A DNA stretch of 64,000 nucleotides from Paenibacillus sedimenti (lineage in GTDB: Bacteria; Bacillota; Bacilli; Paenibacillales; NBRC-103111), in assembly GCF_014534655.1 (NCBI RefSeq), contig NZ_JACVVD010000019.1, forward strand, positions 23,605 to 87,604. The letters run 5' to 3'. Numbering within the stretch: position 1 is the stretch's first letter; each line of letters opens with the position of its first letter. This document shows positions 24,134-32,680 of the stretch, piece by piece. Both the position numbers and the translations under genes were made by a program. The notes below the pieces were generated by a model that did no database searches, was not told the origin of the DNA, and was given only the letters and a program-made list of their open reading frames with translations.

Positions 24134-26668
24134 CTACTTCCACATCTGAATTAATAAATTAGCATGGTAGGTCAAGTTCTTTTCAGCTGCAACTGAAATA
24201 GAAGCCTCCTTCGTTCTCTTATTGATTTGGGAGACGAATTTTTCCATAAACTTCATTGCCTCTTTGACGGAGCCTTGTCCCAAATGATGTTCCGCCTGCT
24301 TATACGTATTGGTTAACTGAGGCACTAAGGACCCGCTCAATTCACCGGATGCCGCATAGGTCTCTATCAGATTCTCTAAAACAGTCATGACTCCTGGAGT
24401 CCAGTAAGCGGGTGTGGGAACATTCGCCCAATTGATGTCCGATGCCAAATAGAAGCTTGGGTAGGCTGGCTGGTTATACCCTGTATTTTGCCATGCAATC
24501 CCTGTTCTGTATTGAGCATCATGCATCAATGTGTATAGTTTGCGGTTGGTTACCTCTGTGCTGAGATATATACGAATTGCAGAGCTGTCTGCTGTTCGAA
24601 CGAGCAGTTCTTCCCTCCAGTCACCCCATATATCCGCGACTAAGTTCGGGTTACCCTTCGTATGGTTATTGGTTCTTGTACCTTCAGCAGTTAACACGAT
24701 TCCCTTCTTCCAGTCGGTTATGGTAGGTGTGGCATCTATCGCACCGTTCACGATCTGAGTTGTCATATCCGCTGACCACTTAATGTTCATGTTCGTGCCG
24801 GGAGCTCTAGTATCTATACGTGTTCCATTTGCCGTCCACAACCCTACAGCCCAAGTTTCCAGGCCTCTAAGGGCAGGGTCTACATCACCTGCCATACCGC
24901 GTCCCGTATCTTTACCCGTATAGCCGCCATAAATGACTTCACCAGTTCTAGCATCACGCAAGGCGTATCCGTATGGTGCATAACGACCACCCTCGAAAAC
25001 CCCGAATATTTCCAACCCCGGTCTGTCCGGGTCGATATCTGCAACATGAATGGCGTCGCCATGACCAAGTCTGGCTACAGTACCGGGGTTAGCGCTTTCT
25101 GGAGGCATTGTACCCATCGAACTGTACAATACTTTGCCATCGTTATCTATCGTCATAGCTCCATAAATGATTTCTTGGGCCCCGTCGCCATCAACATCTG
25201 CTGTGCTTAGCGAGTGATTCCCTTGGGTCGTGATGGTTTCGTACCCTGGGTTCGTTCCATCTCTACCATGAGGGCCATCATTGAATGGATTGGTCATTGG
25301 CGTCCAGCCGCTGTCCACAAACCATTTTTCCTTCAGATGCTGGCCGTCCCAACTATAAGAAATCAGATTCGTTCTTGTGTAGTAACCCCGAGCGAATACC
25401 GCATAAGGCTTGGCACCGTCCAAATAAGCAACGCCGGCAAGGAAACGGTCAACCCGATTGCCGGGTTCAATTCTTGACATGGCATAGTCTCCCCACATCA
25501 AGCCATCGTCATGACGTTCAGGCTTATAATGGACCGTCTCCATCTCATCACCTGATGCGCCATTAAATACCGTTAAGTACTCAGGTCCATCGACAATAAA
25601 GCCTTCAAAAGCCCGAAGATTGTTACGGGTGCTCCGACTTGGGGCATATGTATCCATAAAATAATCGACTAAGCTCTCAGCGTCTACTTTGGAAAGCGGG
25701 TAATTATATTGCTTTGCAATACCAAAGCATTCCTCCAGAGTTGCCGGCCATTGACCTTTTACAACCTCTTCATGCGCATGCCATCCCATAAACATTTTGA
25801 CCATATGCGCATAATAATCTTCACGACTCATACGGTAGTCATCATTGTTCGTATACCCGGCATCTACATCTTCTTGAGGCATCGTAATGAACTGCTCGGA
25901 CACTGCATTGCCCGCATGATCATACTTGATGATCTTCGTACCGGGAGCTGTCTTGAACATAGATTCGGCTTTCCCGTCTCCATCAAAGTCATAAACCATG
26001 AATTGCGTATAGTGAGCCCCTGCTCGAATGTTAATGCCTAAATCAATGCGATATAGGAGAGTGCCATCTAACTTATAGCAATCGATGTAAGTCTTTCCTG
26101 TATATCCGATTTGAGAAACGTCTTTGGCGTTGGAGGGATCCCATTTCACGAAAAACTCATACTTACCGTCACCATCTACATCCCCAACGCTCATGTCATT
26201 TGCGTGGTATGTGTATGCTTCACCCGTTGGCGTTACACCGTCTGCCGGCTTTTTGAGCGGTAAATCATAATGGGAATTCCCCCAAGGAGTAACCGGTGAA
26301 CTTTGGTCGACTTCTTGTCCGGCGAGTACAGCTGCTACATGATACCGGGATACTGCTGAACCGTTTTTATCTAAATAATTGGTGCTGTCTGAGACGGTCG
26401 CAAGCAAGGCACCGTCGCGATATATGTTGAAGTTCACTCCCGTCAAGCCTGTCTCCGAATAACCTGAAACCTCGTTTGCCTTGAGTCTCCAGCTAAGGAA
26501 TACACCCTCATTCGTTGAAGCCGCTACCAGCCCCCGGTCCAGATATTCCAGCTGTAAACCTTTCCCTATTACATCTGCAGCAGATACACTAACACCTGTA
26601 AAAAGAAGAGGCAACGACATACTGAAAGTCAGCACTTTTCTAGCAATTGAAGCTTTTCTCCAAATCAT
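24134..26668 (-). CDS. Secreted rhamnogalacturonan lyase (PL11) with FIMAH-like tail
   Basis: An 844-residue exported polysaccharide lyase that cleaves the rhamnogalacturonan I backbone of pectin. A Sec signal peptide ends near VSVSAADVIG. The fibronectin-like start (VFLSWRLKANE) is followed by the eight-bladed PL11 propeller with Ca-binding Asp-rich repeats (SVGDVDGDGKYEF, VYDFDGDGKAESMF, STADVDGDGAQEI) and RDDGLMWGDYAM-like blocks. The last 90 residues (LENLIETYAASGEL... to NLTYHANLLIQMWK) look like a FIMAH domain, used by Paenibacillaceae enzymes for surface binding. The start has AAGGATGGTGGG. A perfect CcpA site lies just upstream, so repression by preferred sugars is expected. Confidence 0.92.
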   Translation of the reverse strand: MIWRKASIARKVLTFSMSLPLLFTGVSVSAADVIGKGLQLEYLDRGLVAASTNEGVFLSWRLKANEVSGYSETGLTGVNFNIYRDGALLATVSDSTNYLDKNGSAVSRYHVAAVLAGQEVDQSSPVTPWGNSHYDLPLKKPADGVTPTGEAYTYHANDMSVGDVDGDGKYEFFVKWDPSNAKDVSQIGYTGKTYIDCYKLDGTLLYRIDLGINIRAGAHYTQFMVYDFDGDGKAESMFKTAPGTKIIKYDHAGNAVSEQFITMPQEDVDAGYTNNDDYRMSREDYYAHMVKMFMGWHAHEEVVKGQWPATLEECFGIAKQYNYPLSKVDAESLVDYFMDTYAPSRSTRNNLRAFEGFIVDGPEYLTVFNGASGDEMETVHYKPERHDDGLMWGDYAMSRIEPGNRVDRFLAGVAYLDGAKPYAVFARGYYTRTNLISYSWDGQHLKEKWFVDSGWTPMTNPFNDGPHGRDGTNPGYETITTQGNHSLSTADVDGDGAQEIIYGAMTIDNDGKVLYSSMGTMPPESANPGTVARLGHGDAIHVADIDPDRPGLEIFGVFEGGRYAPYGYALRDARTGEVIYGGYTGKDTGRGMAGDVDPALRGLETWAVGLWTANGTRIDTRAPGTNMNIKWSADMTTQIVNGAIDATPTITDWKKGIVLTAEGTRTNNHTKGNPNLVADIWGDWREELLVRTADSSAIRIYLSTEVTNRKLYTLMHDAQYRTGIAWQNTGYNQPAYPSFYLASDINWANVPTPAYWTPGVMTVLENLIETYAASGELSGSLVPQLTNTYKQAEHHLGQGSVKEAMKFMEKFVSQINKRTKEASISVAAEKNLTYHANLLIQMWK

Positions 26669-26695
26669 TAGAGCCCACCATCCTTAATAGAGTAT

Positions 26696-26709
26696 TGATT
26701 GCGCTTACA
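26696..26709 (-). promoter_or_regulatory. Catabolite-responsive element (cre)
   Basis: The minus strand reads TGTAAGCGCAATCA, a full match to the consensus TGWAAGCGNWWWCA, centred about 34 bases ahead of the lyase ATG. CcpA binding here would repress the lyase gene in the presence of glucose. The stretch from 26710 to 26877 holds no gene. Confidence 0.7.
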
Positions 26710-26877
26710 CAAAATGTTTTTAAACGCCATGAAATTTGATATTTTCTCCTTTCCATATAAATAATCCCTTTTATTATAAAGTTATTTTCTTGAAACAATA
26801 TTTAAAAAACAGTCCTCTTTGTTAAGAAAACAGAGGTTTTGTTTATGAACTAGCAAGACTACCAACTGAAAAATAAA

Positions 26878-26916
26878 AAGCCTGCTCTTGACATATCGTC
26901 GTCAAGAACAGGCTTT
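26878..26916 (-). terminator. Terminator of the cold-shock gene
   Basis: A 16-base-pair stem with one mismatch, arms 26878-26893 and 26901-26916, followed on the minus strand by CTTTTTATTTTT, begins 10 bases past the stop at 26927. Confidence 0.88.
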
Positions 26917-26926
26917 GATGTTATGA

Positions 26927-27127
26927 TTACAGTTTTACAACATTCTCCGCTTGTGGTCCGCGTTGGCCTTTAACAACATTGAATTCAACGCGTTGCCCTT
27001 CGTCCAGAGATTTGAATCCTTCGCCTTGAATGGCAGAAAAATGAACGAATACATCGTCGCCATTTTCCCTTTGAATGAAACCGTACCCTTTTTCTGCATT
27101 AAACCATTTGACTGTGCCTGTTTCCAT
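26927..27127 (-). CDS. Cold-shock protein, CspA/CspB family
   Basis: A 66-residue OB-fold RNA chaperone of usual length. Both nucleic-acid-binding motifs are intact: KGYGFIQ (RNP1) and VFVHFSAI (RNP2), after the standard GTVKWFNAEKG start. It binds single-stranded RNA and DNA and melts secondary structure in the cold. GGAGG lies eleven bases ahead of the ATG. A GC-rich hairpin sits in the leader. The nucleotide-level family member (CspB, CspC, CspD) cannot be told. Confidence 0.95.
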   Translation of the reverse strand: METGTVKWFNAEKGYGFIQRENGDDVFVHFSAIQGEGFKSLDEGQRVEFNVVKGQRGPQAENVVKL

Positions 27128-27161
27128 GAATAAATAACCTCCAAAGTTTAAAACGTATTTG

Positions 27162-27177
27162 CCCCGGCGAACCGGGG
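27162..27177 (-). promoter_or_regulatory. Leader hairpin of the cold-shock mRNA
   Basis: On the minus strand CCCCGG-TTCG-CCGGGG forms a perfect six-pair stem with a UUCG loop, 35-50 bases ahead of the start codon. It may stabilise or fold the mRNA leader, as structured leaders do in other csp genes. Confidence 0.45.
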
Positions 27178-27281
27178 TTATTCACCAGTATATCTCATCT
27201 AAGATGCAAAATCTGTTGAATTTTGTCATGTGTGTTCATAATCATTTTCTATTTTTATTTCCACAATCGAAGAGATTTCTC

Positions 27282-28508
27282 TCATCCTTCAACCGCATCT
27301 CTAGTGACCGGTTGCCGGACGTCCATTGATTTTCGTTTGGCAATGAACAACGTCGAGATCCCGCTTAGTATCGTAATGATGGCGAGCGTCAATAAAAATG
27401 TGGATATCCCGAACCAATCGAGACATGCGCCGGTCGCAAGCAGAGCAAACTGAAACATGACGCGGTCAAGCATTCCTCGAAATGAGAAAAAACGTCCTTG
27501 CGCTTCTTTCGGCACTTTGATTTGGAATAGTGTGGATACCATCGGAAAGAAAAAAGCGACGGCGCAACCGAACACTACGAAGGAGCCGAGAACCGCAAAA
27601 CTGCTTTCGCTGAAGGACATTCCTGCAAAAGAAAGCGCAAATAATAACATGAACAACGTAGAACTGGTTACCAGATTTCGCATGCCGATCACACGCTTTG
27701 CGAATAAACCTGCAATCAAAATGCTGGTGCCTTCTAAAGCATAAATCCAGCCCATCAGTTCCGGTTCGTGCTGGATTTGACTAAACTTAAGTATAAGCAA
27801 ATTAAAACCGCCTAGAAACAAGGTAATAACCCCGCTATTGATAAGTGCGATGAGTATTGACGGTTCTTCTCGAATAAGTGGAAACAACTCCGTAAAGCGG
27901 ATTTTCTCCTGCTTCTTTGCAGTGACGGTATCCGCAGTATTGGGAATCCTCAACTGTGTAATAAGTATCACGAGGATAACGTAAAAAGCAAGCGACAGCG
28001 CGTAGACCGTGTATAAATTCATAACGGATACCAAGATGCCTGCTGCAGCAGTGCCGCCGATTCTCGCTATCGTGATCACGTTAAAGTTTATGCTGTTGGC
28101 TTTAAGCAGCTCGGAAGCAGGAACGATGGAAGGCAGCGCCGCTTGTACGGTAGGCATATAAACTGTAGCCGATACTTGCATAATGATGACAGACAACAGC
28201 ATGATGCCGACGGATTGGTACTGAATGGCCGCAAACATGATAATCGGAGCCAGACAGCGGACAAGCCCTGAGATAAGCAATATCTTTTTCTTATCATAGC
28301 GGTCTGCCCACACCCCTGCTTGCGGCGAAATGAGTACGCCTAGAAATAAACCGCACATCAGGATCAAGCTCTTGCCTAAATCAGACGGGACGTGGCTTTG
28401 CATAAATTGCAGATTGGCAATGATGCTTGTCCAAATACCTGCGCCTTGAATGGCCTCTCCTATCATCATGAAAAGAAATGTCCGATTCCGGAGTAACGAA
28501 TGATTCAT
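27282..28508 (-). CDS. MFS transporter, macrolide-efflux-like
   Basis: A 408-residue major facilitator protein with about twelve membrane segments. It opens with RNRTFLFMMIGEAIQGAGIWTS and carries the loop 2-3 signature GVWADRYDKKKILLISGL; the length and start fit the macrolide-efflux (MFS_3) group. Expected role: proton-driven export of a small molecule; specificity unknown. GGAGAT precedes the ATG. It stands alone between the cold-shock gene and the carbohydrate locus. Confidence 0.88.
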   Translation of the reverse strand: MNHSLLRNRTFLFMMIGEAIQGAGIWTSIIANLQFMQSHVPSDLGKSLILMCGLFLGVLISPQAGVWADRYDKKKILLISGLVRCLAPIIMFAAIQYQSVGIMLLSVIIMQVSATVYMPTVQAALPSIVPASELLKANSINFNVITIARIGGTAAAGILVSVMNLYTVYALSLAFYVILVILITQLRIPNTADTVTAKKQEKIRFTELFPLIREEPSILIALINSGVITLFLGGFNLLILKFSQIQHEPELMGWIYALEGTSILIAGLFAKRVIGMRNLVTSSTLFMLLFALSFAGMSFSESSFAVLGSFVVFGCAVAFFFPMVSTLFQIKVPKEAQGRFFSFRGMLDRVMFQFALLATGACLDWFGISTFLLTLAIITILSGISTLFIAKRKSMDVRQPVTRDAVEG

Positions 28509-28623
28509 ACCTTATCTCCAATCTATAAGTGATTCTCAGAATCTCCCTATCATAGCACGTACGTTCGCACAAGCCAATCCCACAAAAAAATTAAATTTGC
28601 GACTGCCCGTTGCACATGAAAAA

Positions 28624-28642
28624 AGACACCATTATGGTGTCT
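28624..28642 (-). terminator. Terminator of the GH50-like/permease operon
   Basis: agacacca and tggtgtct pair perfectly around three bases, with CTTTTTTC following on the minus strand, 18 bases past the stop at 28661. Confidence 0.85.
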
Positions 28643-28660
28643 ATTGCAAATAAGGTTTTC

Positions 28661-30646
28661 TCAAAAACCAGTCCTGGGTATTTCATTTGGACATAAATCA
28701 TAAGCCTGCTTTGTCCCGATTCGGATCTCATACATCCGATCATGAGCTTGTTTCATGTTCTCCACAAAAGCTTGATAAGGACGGTAGCAAACATCGATTA
28801 CGCCGATTTGGTAATTTTCCCCGTCGAATCGGCCAAGAACAGGCTGATCTGCAAGTTGAAAATAATGCACGCCAATGAGCTCGGGGATGGCAGCTGCTTG
28901 CTCCACAAAATATCTGTAGGCGAGCCCTCTCTCCTCTTGGGAGGCAACCGCCCTAATTCCATAAGCAAGAAGACCTGCATCCGCTGCACCGAAGTGAAAT
29001 TCGCCGATCATGACCGGCTTTTTGAGATAATTGCTGATCTTTTCGATATGTTCCCGGTCCGGCTGCATTTGATAACAATTGATTGAAAATACATCGAACG
29101 ATTCGCATCCCTCCAATATTTCCTCGCTGCCAATCCACGCATACCGCATTCCCAGGTTTAAGTGATGAGGATCCGCTTTTTTACAATATTGGGCAGGCAC
29201 TTCCACGTAACGCCGTATTAAGATACGATTAAATGCCGCATAGTCCTCTTGGCGCACGCCCTCAACACGTCGAATCGAAGCTTTCTGCGAATCCAACAAC
29301 TCATGAAAATATTTGAAATTCGCTCCCCATGCACCGTTTAACTCCTCGATACTCGTATACTTCTGTTCCAACCATTTCACAAACTCCACCTTACTATCAA
29401 AAGTGTGCGGATGCTCCAGCATAGCCTCTGTCAAATTTAAACCGTCAACAAAAGCCCAGTGCGGCTCATTACGCATAAAGTATCCGACGAGTCGCTGATC
29501 TTTGTTCAAAGGGACAAGCTGCCCGGCAAATTCTTGTGCATTTCTTTCGTACTCCGGGTTGAATACATCCGGAAAATCCCTATAAATCGTTTTTTCCGTA
29601 GACGGGAAGCCTTCCATCGGATACACGTAAGGCAAGCTGGAACGTTGAATAAATGCAGGCAGCGACCAGTTACCGATCGTATTGATCCCCCACTCCTTCA
29701 GATGGCATTCCGTCAGTTCCATCCAGGCTTCCAGCCAATTCTCCTCGAAAGCACGTATCAGATTGGCAACCAAGAAGTTGAATCCTCGTGAAGACCAGGC
29801 ATCGCGATATTTGCCTTCTTGATCCGGAAGTTCCGGAAGCAAATGCTCCATCCCCGCAGTCCGCATATGGTCATAGGGCTGAACGCAGTCCATTCCTGCA
29901 CTGAACAAAACATATCCCTCGGGATCGACGAACCACCAGCGTTCACCGTCATTTTCCGTCCGGAAATAACCGCTAGCCTCGAACTGCAAGCCCTTCCATC
30001 CGCCGAAGCGGCTGTAGTTCGGGCTAATATAGTGACTATTTCGACTACGCTCCATTTGTATTTTCAAATCTAATGATAGTTGTTCGATCGAGCCGGTTTT
30101 ACCTGACCACTCTTTTCCGAGAAGTTGTCCCAACGCGTCAATATACGCCTCTTGTTTATATGTAAAATCCGGAGCTTCTTTTCTCAAATGCAACCCAGAG
30201 ACCTCAAACGATCTGCTTTTGACTGACGGAATCGTTGAAATCGACAAGCTCTTAAGTCTAGTGCGGTCAACGGAACGATCGCCTCTGAGCACGGACTGCA
30301 TCACGCCTGGATAACGATCCAGAAACAGTTTTTCACCATTTAATGCTTTCAAAGGAAGACATACTCTGGTTCTGATATTCGGCAGTAGTCCATAATGCAC
30401 CGTCAGCTCCTTTCCTCCGGCATCGCCGAAGGAGAACATCACGACCAAGACATCGTGCGATTCATGGAATAAATCCGCAACCAAGTACTCGTTGTCCTTC
30501 CACATCCCCGGGTCATACGAAGCCAAGTCTTGTCCCACGCCGCCTCCCGATGCGGATGTTTCGATTCGGATATGCTCTTCCCCAACAATATGCAGCAGTG
30601 AATCCGGTCCGCATATAAATTTGTCCAATTCGATAACTGCACTCAC
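28661..30646 (-). CDS. GH50-like glycoside hydrolase, cytoplasmic
   Basis: A 661-residue enzyme with an N-terminal beta-rich domain (to about residue 190) and a TIM barrel resembling family GH50 (beta-agarases): SGYFRTENDGERWWFVDPEG, VGYFMRNEPHWAF with putative acid/base Glu394, and KKPVMIGEFHFGA with putative nucleophile Glu549. There is no signal peptide, so it probably acts on oligosaccharides after import. GTG start with GGGGGAAAG; 15 bases after the permease gene, so it is the third gene of the ABC operon. Agar as the source sugar is not proven; other galactose-containing glycans are possible. Confidence 0.78.
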   Translation of the reverse strand: MSAVIELDKFICGPDSLLHIVGEEHIRIETSASGGGVGQDLASYDPGMWKDNEYLVADLFHESHDVLVVMFSFGDAGGKELTVHYGLLPNIRTRVCLPLKALNGEKLFLDRYPGVMQSVLRGDRSVDRTRLKSLSISTIPSVKSRSFEVSGLHLRKEAPDFTYKQEAYIDALGQLLGKEWSGKTGSIEQLSLDLKIQMERSRNSHYISPNYSRFGGWKGLQFEASGYFRTENDGERWWFVDPEGYVLFSAGMDCVQPYDHMRTAGMEHLLPELPDQEGKYRDAWSSRGFNFLVANLIRAFEENWLEAWMELTECHLKEWGINTIGNWSLPAFIQRSSLPYVYPMEGFPSTEKTIYRDFPDVFNPEYERNAQEFAGQLVPLNKDQRLVGYFMRNEPHWAFVDGLNLTEAMLEHPHTFDSKVEFVKWLEQKYTSIEELNGAWGANFKYFHELLDSQKASIRRVEGVRQEDYAAFNRILIRRYVEVPAQYCKKADPHHLNLGMRYAWIGSEEILEGCESFDVFSINCYQMQPDREHIEKISNYLKKPVMIGEFHFGAADAGLLAYGIRAVASQEERGLAYRYFVEQAAAIPELIGVHYFQLADQPVLGRFDGENYQIGVIDVCYRPYQAFVENMKQAHDRMYEIRIGTKQAYDLCPNEIPRTGF

Positions 30647-30661
30647 GGCTTTCTTTCCCCC

Positions 30662-31540
30662 TTACTCTTTTACAGCTCCGACCACGATGCCTTTAATGAA
30701 AAATTTTTGCAAGAACGGATAAACGAGCATTATAGGCAGCGCTCCAATAAAGATTTGCGCCGATTTCACGGTACGCTGCGATAAGTTTTCCAAATCCTTT
30801 GGGTCGATGCTGATTTTGCTGAAGTCCTGCTGTACGACGATGGTCTGAAGGAAGGTCGCAAGCGGATATTTATCCGTATCCATCATATAAATTAACCCGT
30901 CGAACCAGGAGTTCCAATGAAATACTAGCGTAAACAGCGTAATCGTGACAAGCGCCGGCATCGAGATCGGCAAATGAATTTTGAAGAAGATCCGGATGAT
31001 CCCGGCTCCGTCCATGGTTGCGGCTTCCTCCAATTCGGCGGGAATGGTTCGAAAAAAATTCATCAGCAGAATCATATTGTAAACGCTTAGCGCCGACGGC
31101 AGGACAAGAGCCCATATCGTATTGATCAAACCAAGATTGGTGATGAGAATGTAGTTTGGAACGAGCCCGCCGGAAAACAGCATCGTGAAAACGAAAAACC
31201 ACATGTAAGCATTCCGGCTTTTAAACTCCAAATAAGTCTTCGATAAAGCGTACCCGGCAAATACAGTTACGGCCATACCGATCCCGGTTCCCAGGACCGT
31301 TCGATACACCGAATAAAACAGCGATTGAATAAAATTCGGGTTATTCACCGTCTTTAAGTAAGACTCCACCGTAAAGTCTACCGGCCATAAAGTGATCATG
31401 TTTGCGGTAGCTGCCGCTTTGCCGCTGAAGGAAACAGCGAGGACATGCATTAGAGGTAATATACAGAGCAGCGATATACCGATGAGAAATAGTTGATTCA
31501 CAGCGTTAAACCATCGATATGCGGTCGTTTTATGGTACAT
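30662..31540 (-). CDS. Carbohydrate ABC permease, LplC/YtcP type
   Basis: A 292-residue inner-membrane subunit with six segments. The conserved EAA loop is visible as AELEEAATMDGAGIIRIFFKIHLP, and the C-terminus ends in the typical KFFIKGIVVGAVKE. It pairs with the permease encoded upstream to import an oligosaccharide delivered by the lipoprotein at 36063. No ATPase gene is present; this transporter class normally shares the MsmX-type ATPase encoded elsewhere. AAAGGAGGAG precedes the ATG. The remnant at 1728-1934 is a paralogue of this end. Confidence 0.92.
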   Translation of the reverse strand: MYHKTTAYRWFNAVNQLFLIGISLLCILPLMHVLAVSFSGKAAATANMITLWPVDFTVESYLKTVNNPNFIQSLFYSVYRTVLGTGIGMAVTVFAGYALSKTYLEFKSRNAYMWFFVFTMLFSGGLVPNYILITNLGLINTIWALVLPSALSVYNMILLMNFFRTIPAELEEAATMDGAGIIRIFFKIHLPISMPALVTITLFTLVFHWNSWFDGLIYMMDTDKYPLATFLQTIVVQQDFSKISIDPKDLENLSQRTVKSAQIFIGALPIMLVYPFLQKFFIKGIVVGAVKE

Positions 31541-31563
31541 GCTTTGCGTCTCCTCCTTTACTG

Positions 31564-32526
31564 CTAAAAAATCCGATAATTTGCGAATTTATAAGCTAAC
31601 TTGTAAGAGATGATAATGAGAATGAAGCTGGTTACCGATTTGAACAACCCTACCGCCGTTGCAAAACTGAAATCGCCTTTCAGTATAGCCGACCGGTAAA
31701 CGAAAGTATCGATGATGTCGCCCTTGTTATAAACCAGCGGGTTATACAGGTTGAAGATTTGATCAAACCCCGCATTCAACACATTCCCGAGCTGCAGCGT
31801 AGCGACAACGACTATAATCGGCATCATGGCTGGAAGCGTCACATGGATGGTTTGCTGCAATCTCGTCGCGCCGTCGACTTCAGCGGCTTCGTATAAAGAA
31901 GGATTCACAGCCGTTATAGCAGCCAGGTAGACGATCATGCTAAAACCGAACTCCTTCCAAATATCGCTCACAATCACAACAAAGCGGAACCAATCCCCGT
32001 CACCGAGAAAAAAAATAGGCTTCGTTCCGAACAAGGCCGTCAGCATCCGGTTCACAAGTCCGCCTTTGACAGAAAGCAGATCGAGCAAGATTCCCCCGAG
32101 AATGACCCATGACAAAAAGTGGGGCAAATACACCAAGGTTTGGATGCTCCGTTTAATCCCGTTTTTACGAACCTCATTCAGCAGCAAAGCAAACACGATC
32201 GGAACGAGTGTTCCGAAACCTATTTTCAAGACGGAAATGATCAGCGTATTCCATATGACCTGAACGGACTCTTCAAACATAAACAAAGCATGGAAATGCT
32301 TGAACCCGACCCATTCGGATTTCAAAAAACCGAGCCATGGCTTATAGTCCTGAAACGCCATCACAAGTCCCCCGATAGGAACATAGTGAAAGAGAACGGC
32401 GATCACAAGCGCCGGAAAAATCAACAAGTGAAGCGGCCACGTTCTATTCAGTCCCCGAACCCGCTTGGGCACCATTTTACCTGCAGATAGTTTGCTTAGA
32501 ACGACTGCATTCCGAGTATTTTTCAT
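31564..32526 (-). CDS. Carbohydrate ABC permease, LplB type
   Basis: A 320-residue membrane protein with six segments: PLHLLIFPALVIAVLFHYVPIGGLVMAFQDY at the start and the EAA motif YEAAEVDGATRLQQTIHVTLP. It is the partner of the LplC-type permease 23 bases downstream. GGAAGGGGAG precedes the ATG. It is divergent from the sensor kinase gene, with an intergenic space of 154 bases that holds promoters for both. Confidence 0.92.
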   Translation of the reverse strand: MKNTRNAVVLSKLSAGKMVPKRVRGLNRTWPLHLLIFPALVIAVLFHYVPIGGLVMAFQDYKPWLGFLKSEWVGFKHFHALFMFEESVQVIWNTLIISVLKIGFGTLVPIVFALLLNEVRKNGIKRSIQTLVYLPHFLSWVILGGILLDLLSVKGGLVNRMLTALFGTKPIFFLGDGDWFRFVVIVSDIWKEFGFSMIVYLAAITAVNPSLYEAAEVDGATRLQQTIHVTLPAMMPIIVVVATLQLGNVLNAGFDQIFNLYNPLVYNKGDIIDTFVYRSAILKGDFSFATAVGLFKSVTSFILIIISYKLAYKFANYRIF

Positions 32527-32580
32527 CTATTTCTCCCCTTCCTGAATCCAGTCATTGTACTTTGGACTACTTCTGCTACT

Positions 32581-32590
32581 ATTATACCAA
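32581..32590 (-). promoter_or_regulatory. Extended -10 promoter of the permease operon
   Basis: The minus strand reads TTGGTATAAT, an extended -10 with perfect TATAAT (32581-32586), 55 bases ahead of the LplB start. No good -35 is seen at 17 bases. A short palindrome, cgggatctcccg (32591-32602), touches it, which fits activation by the AraC-type regulator. Confidence 0.45.
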
Positions 32591-32680
32591 CGGGATCTCC
32601 CGGCACCTATGACACTGTCTTAACTTCTATGTCCCCTTTGATAACCTTTTACCCAAATTCAACCTTCAGGCGGTGAACTC

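Noticed and set aside
26935..27144. Alternative frame over the cold-shock gene
   Set aside because: The other frame encodes a perfect CspA-family protein.
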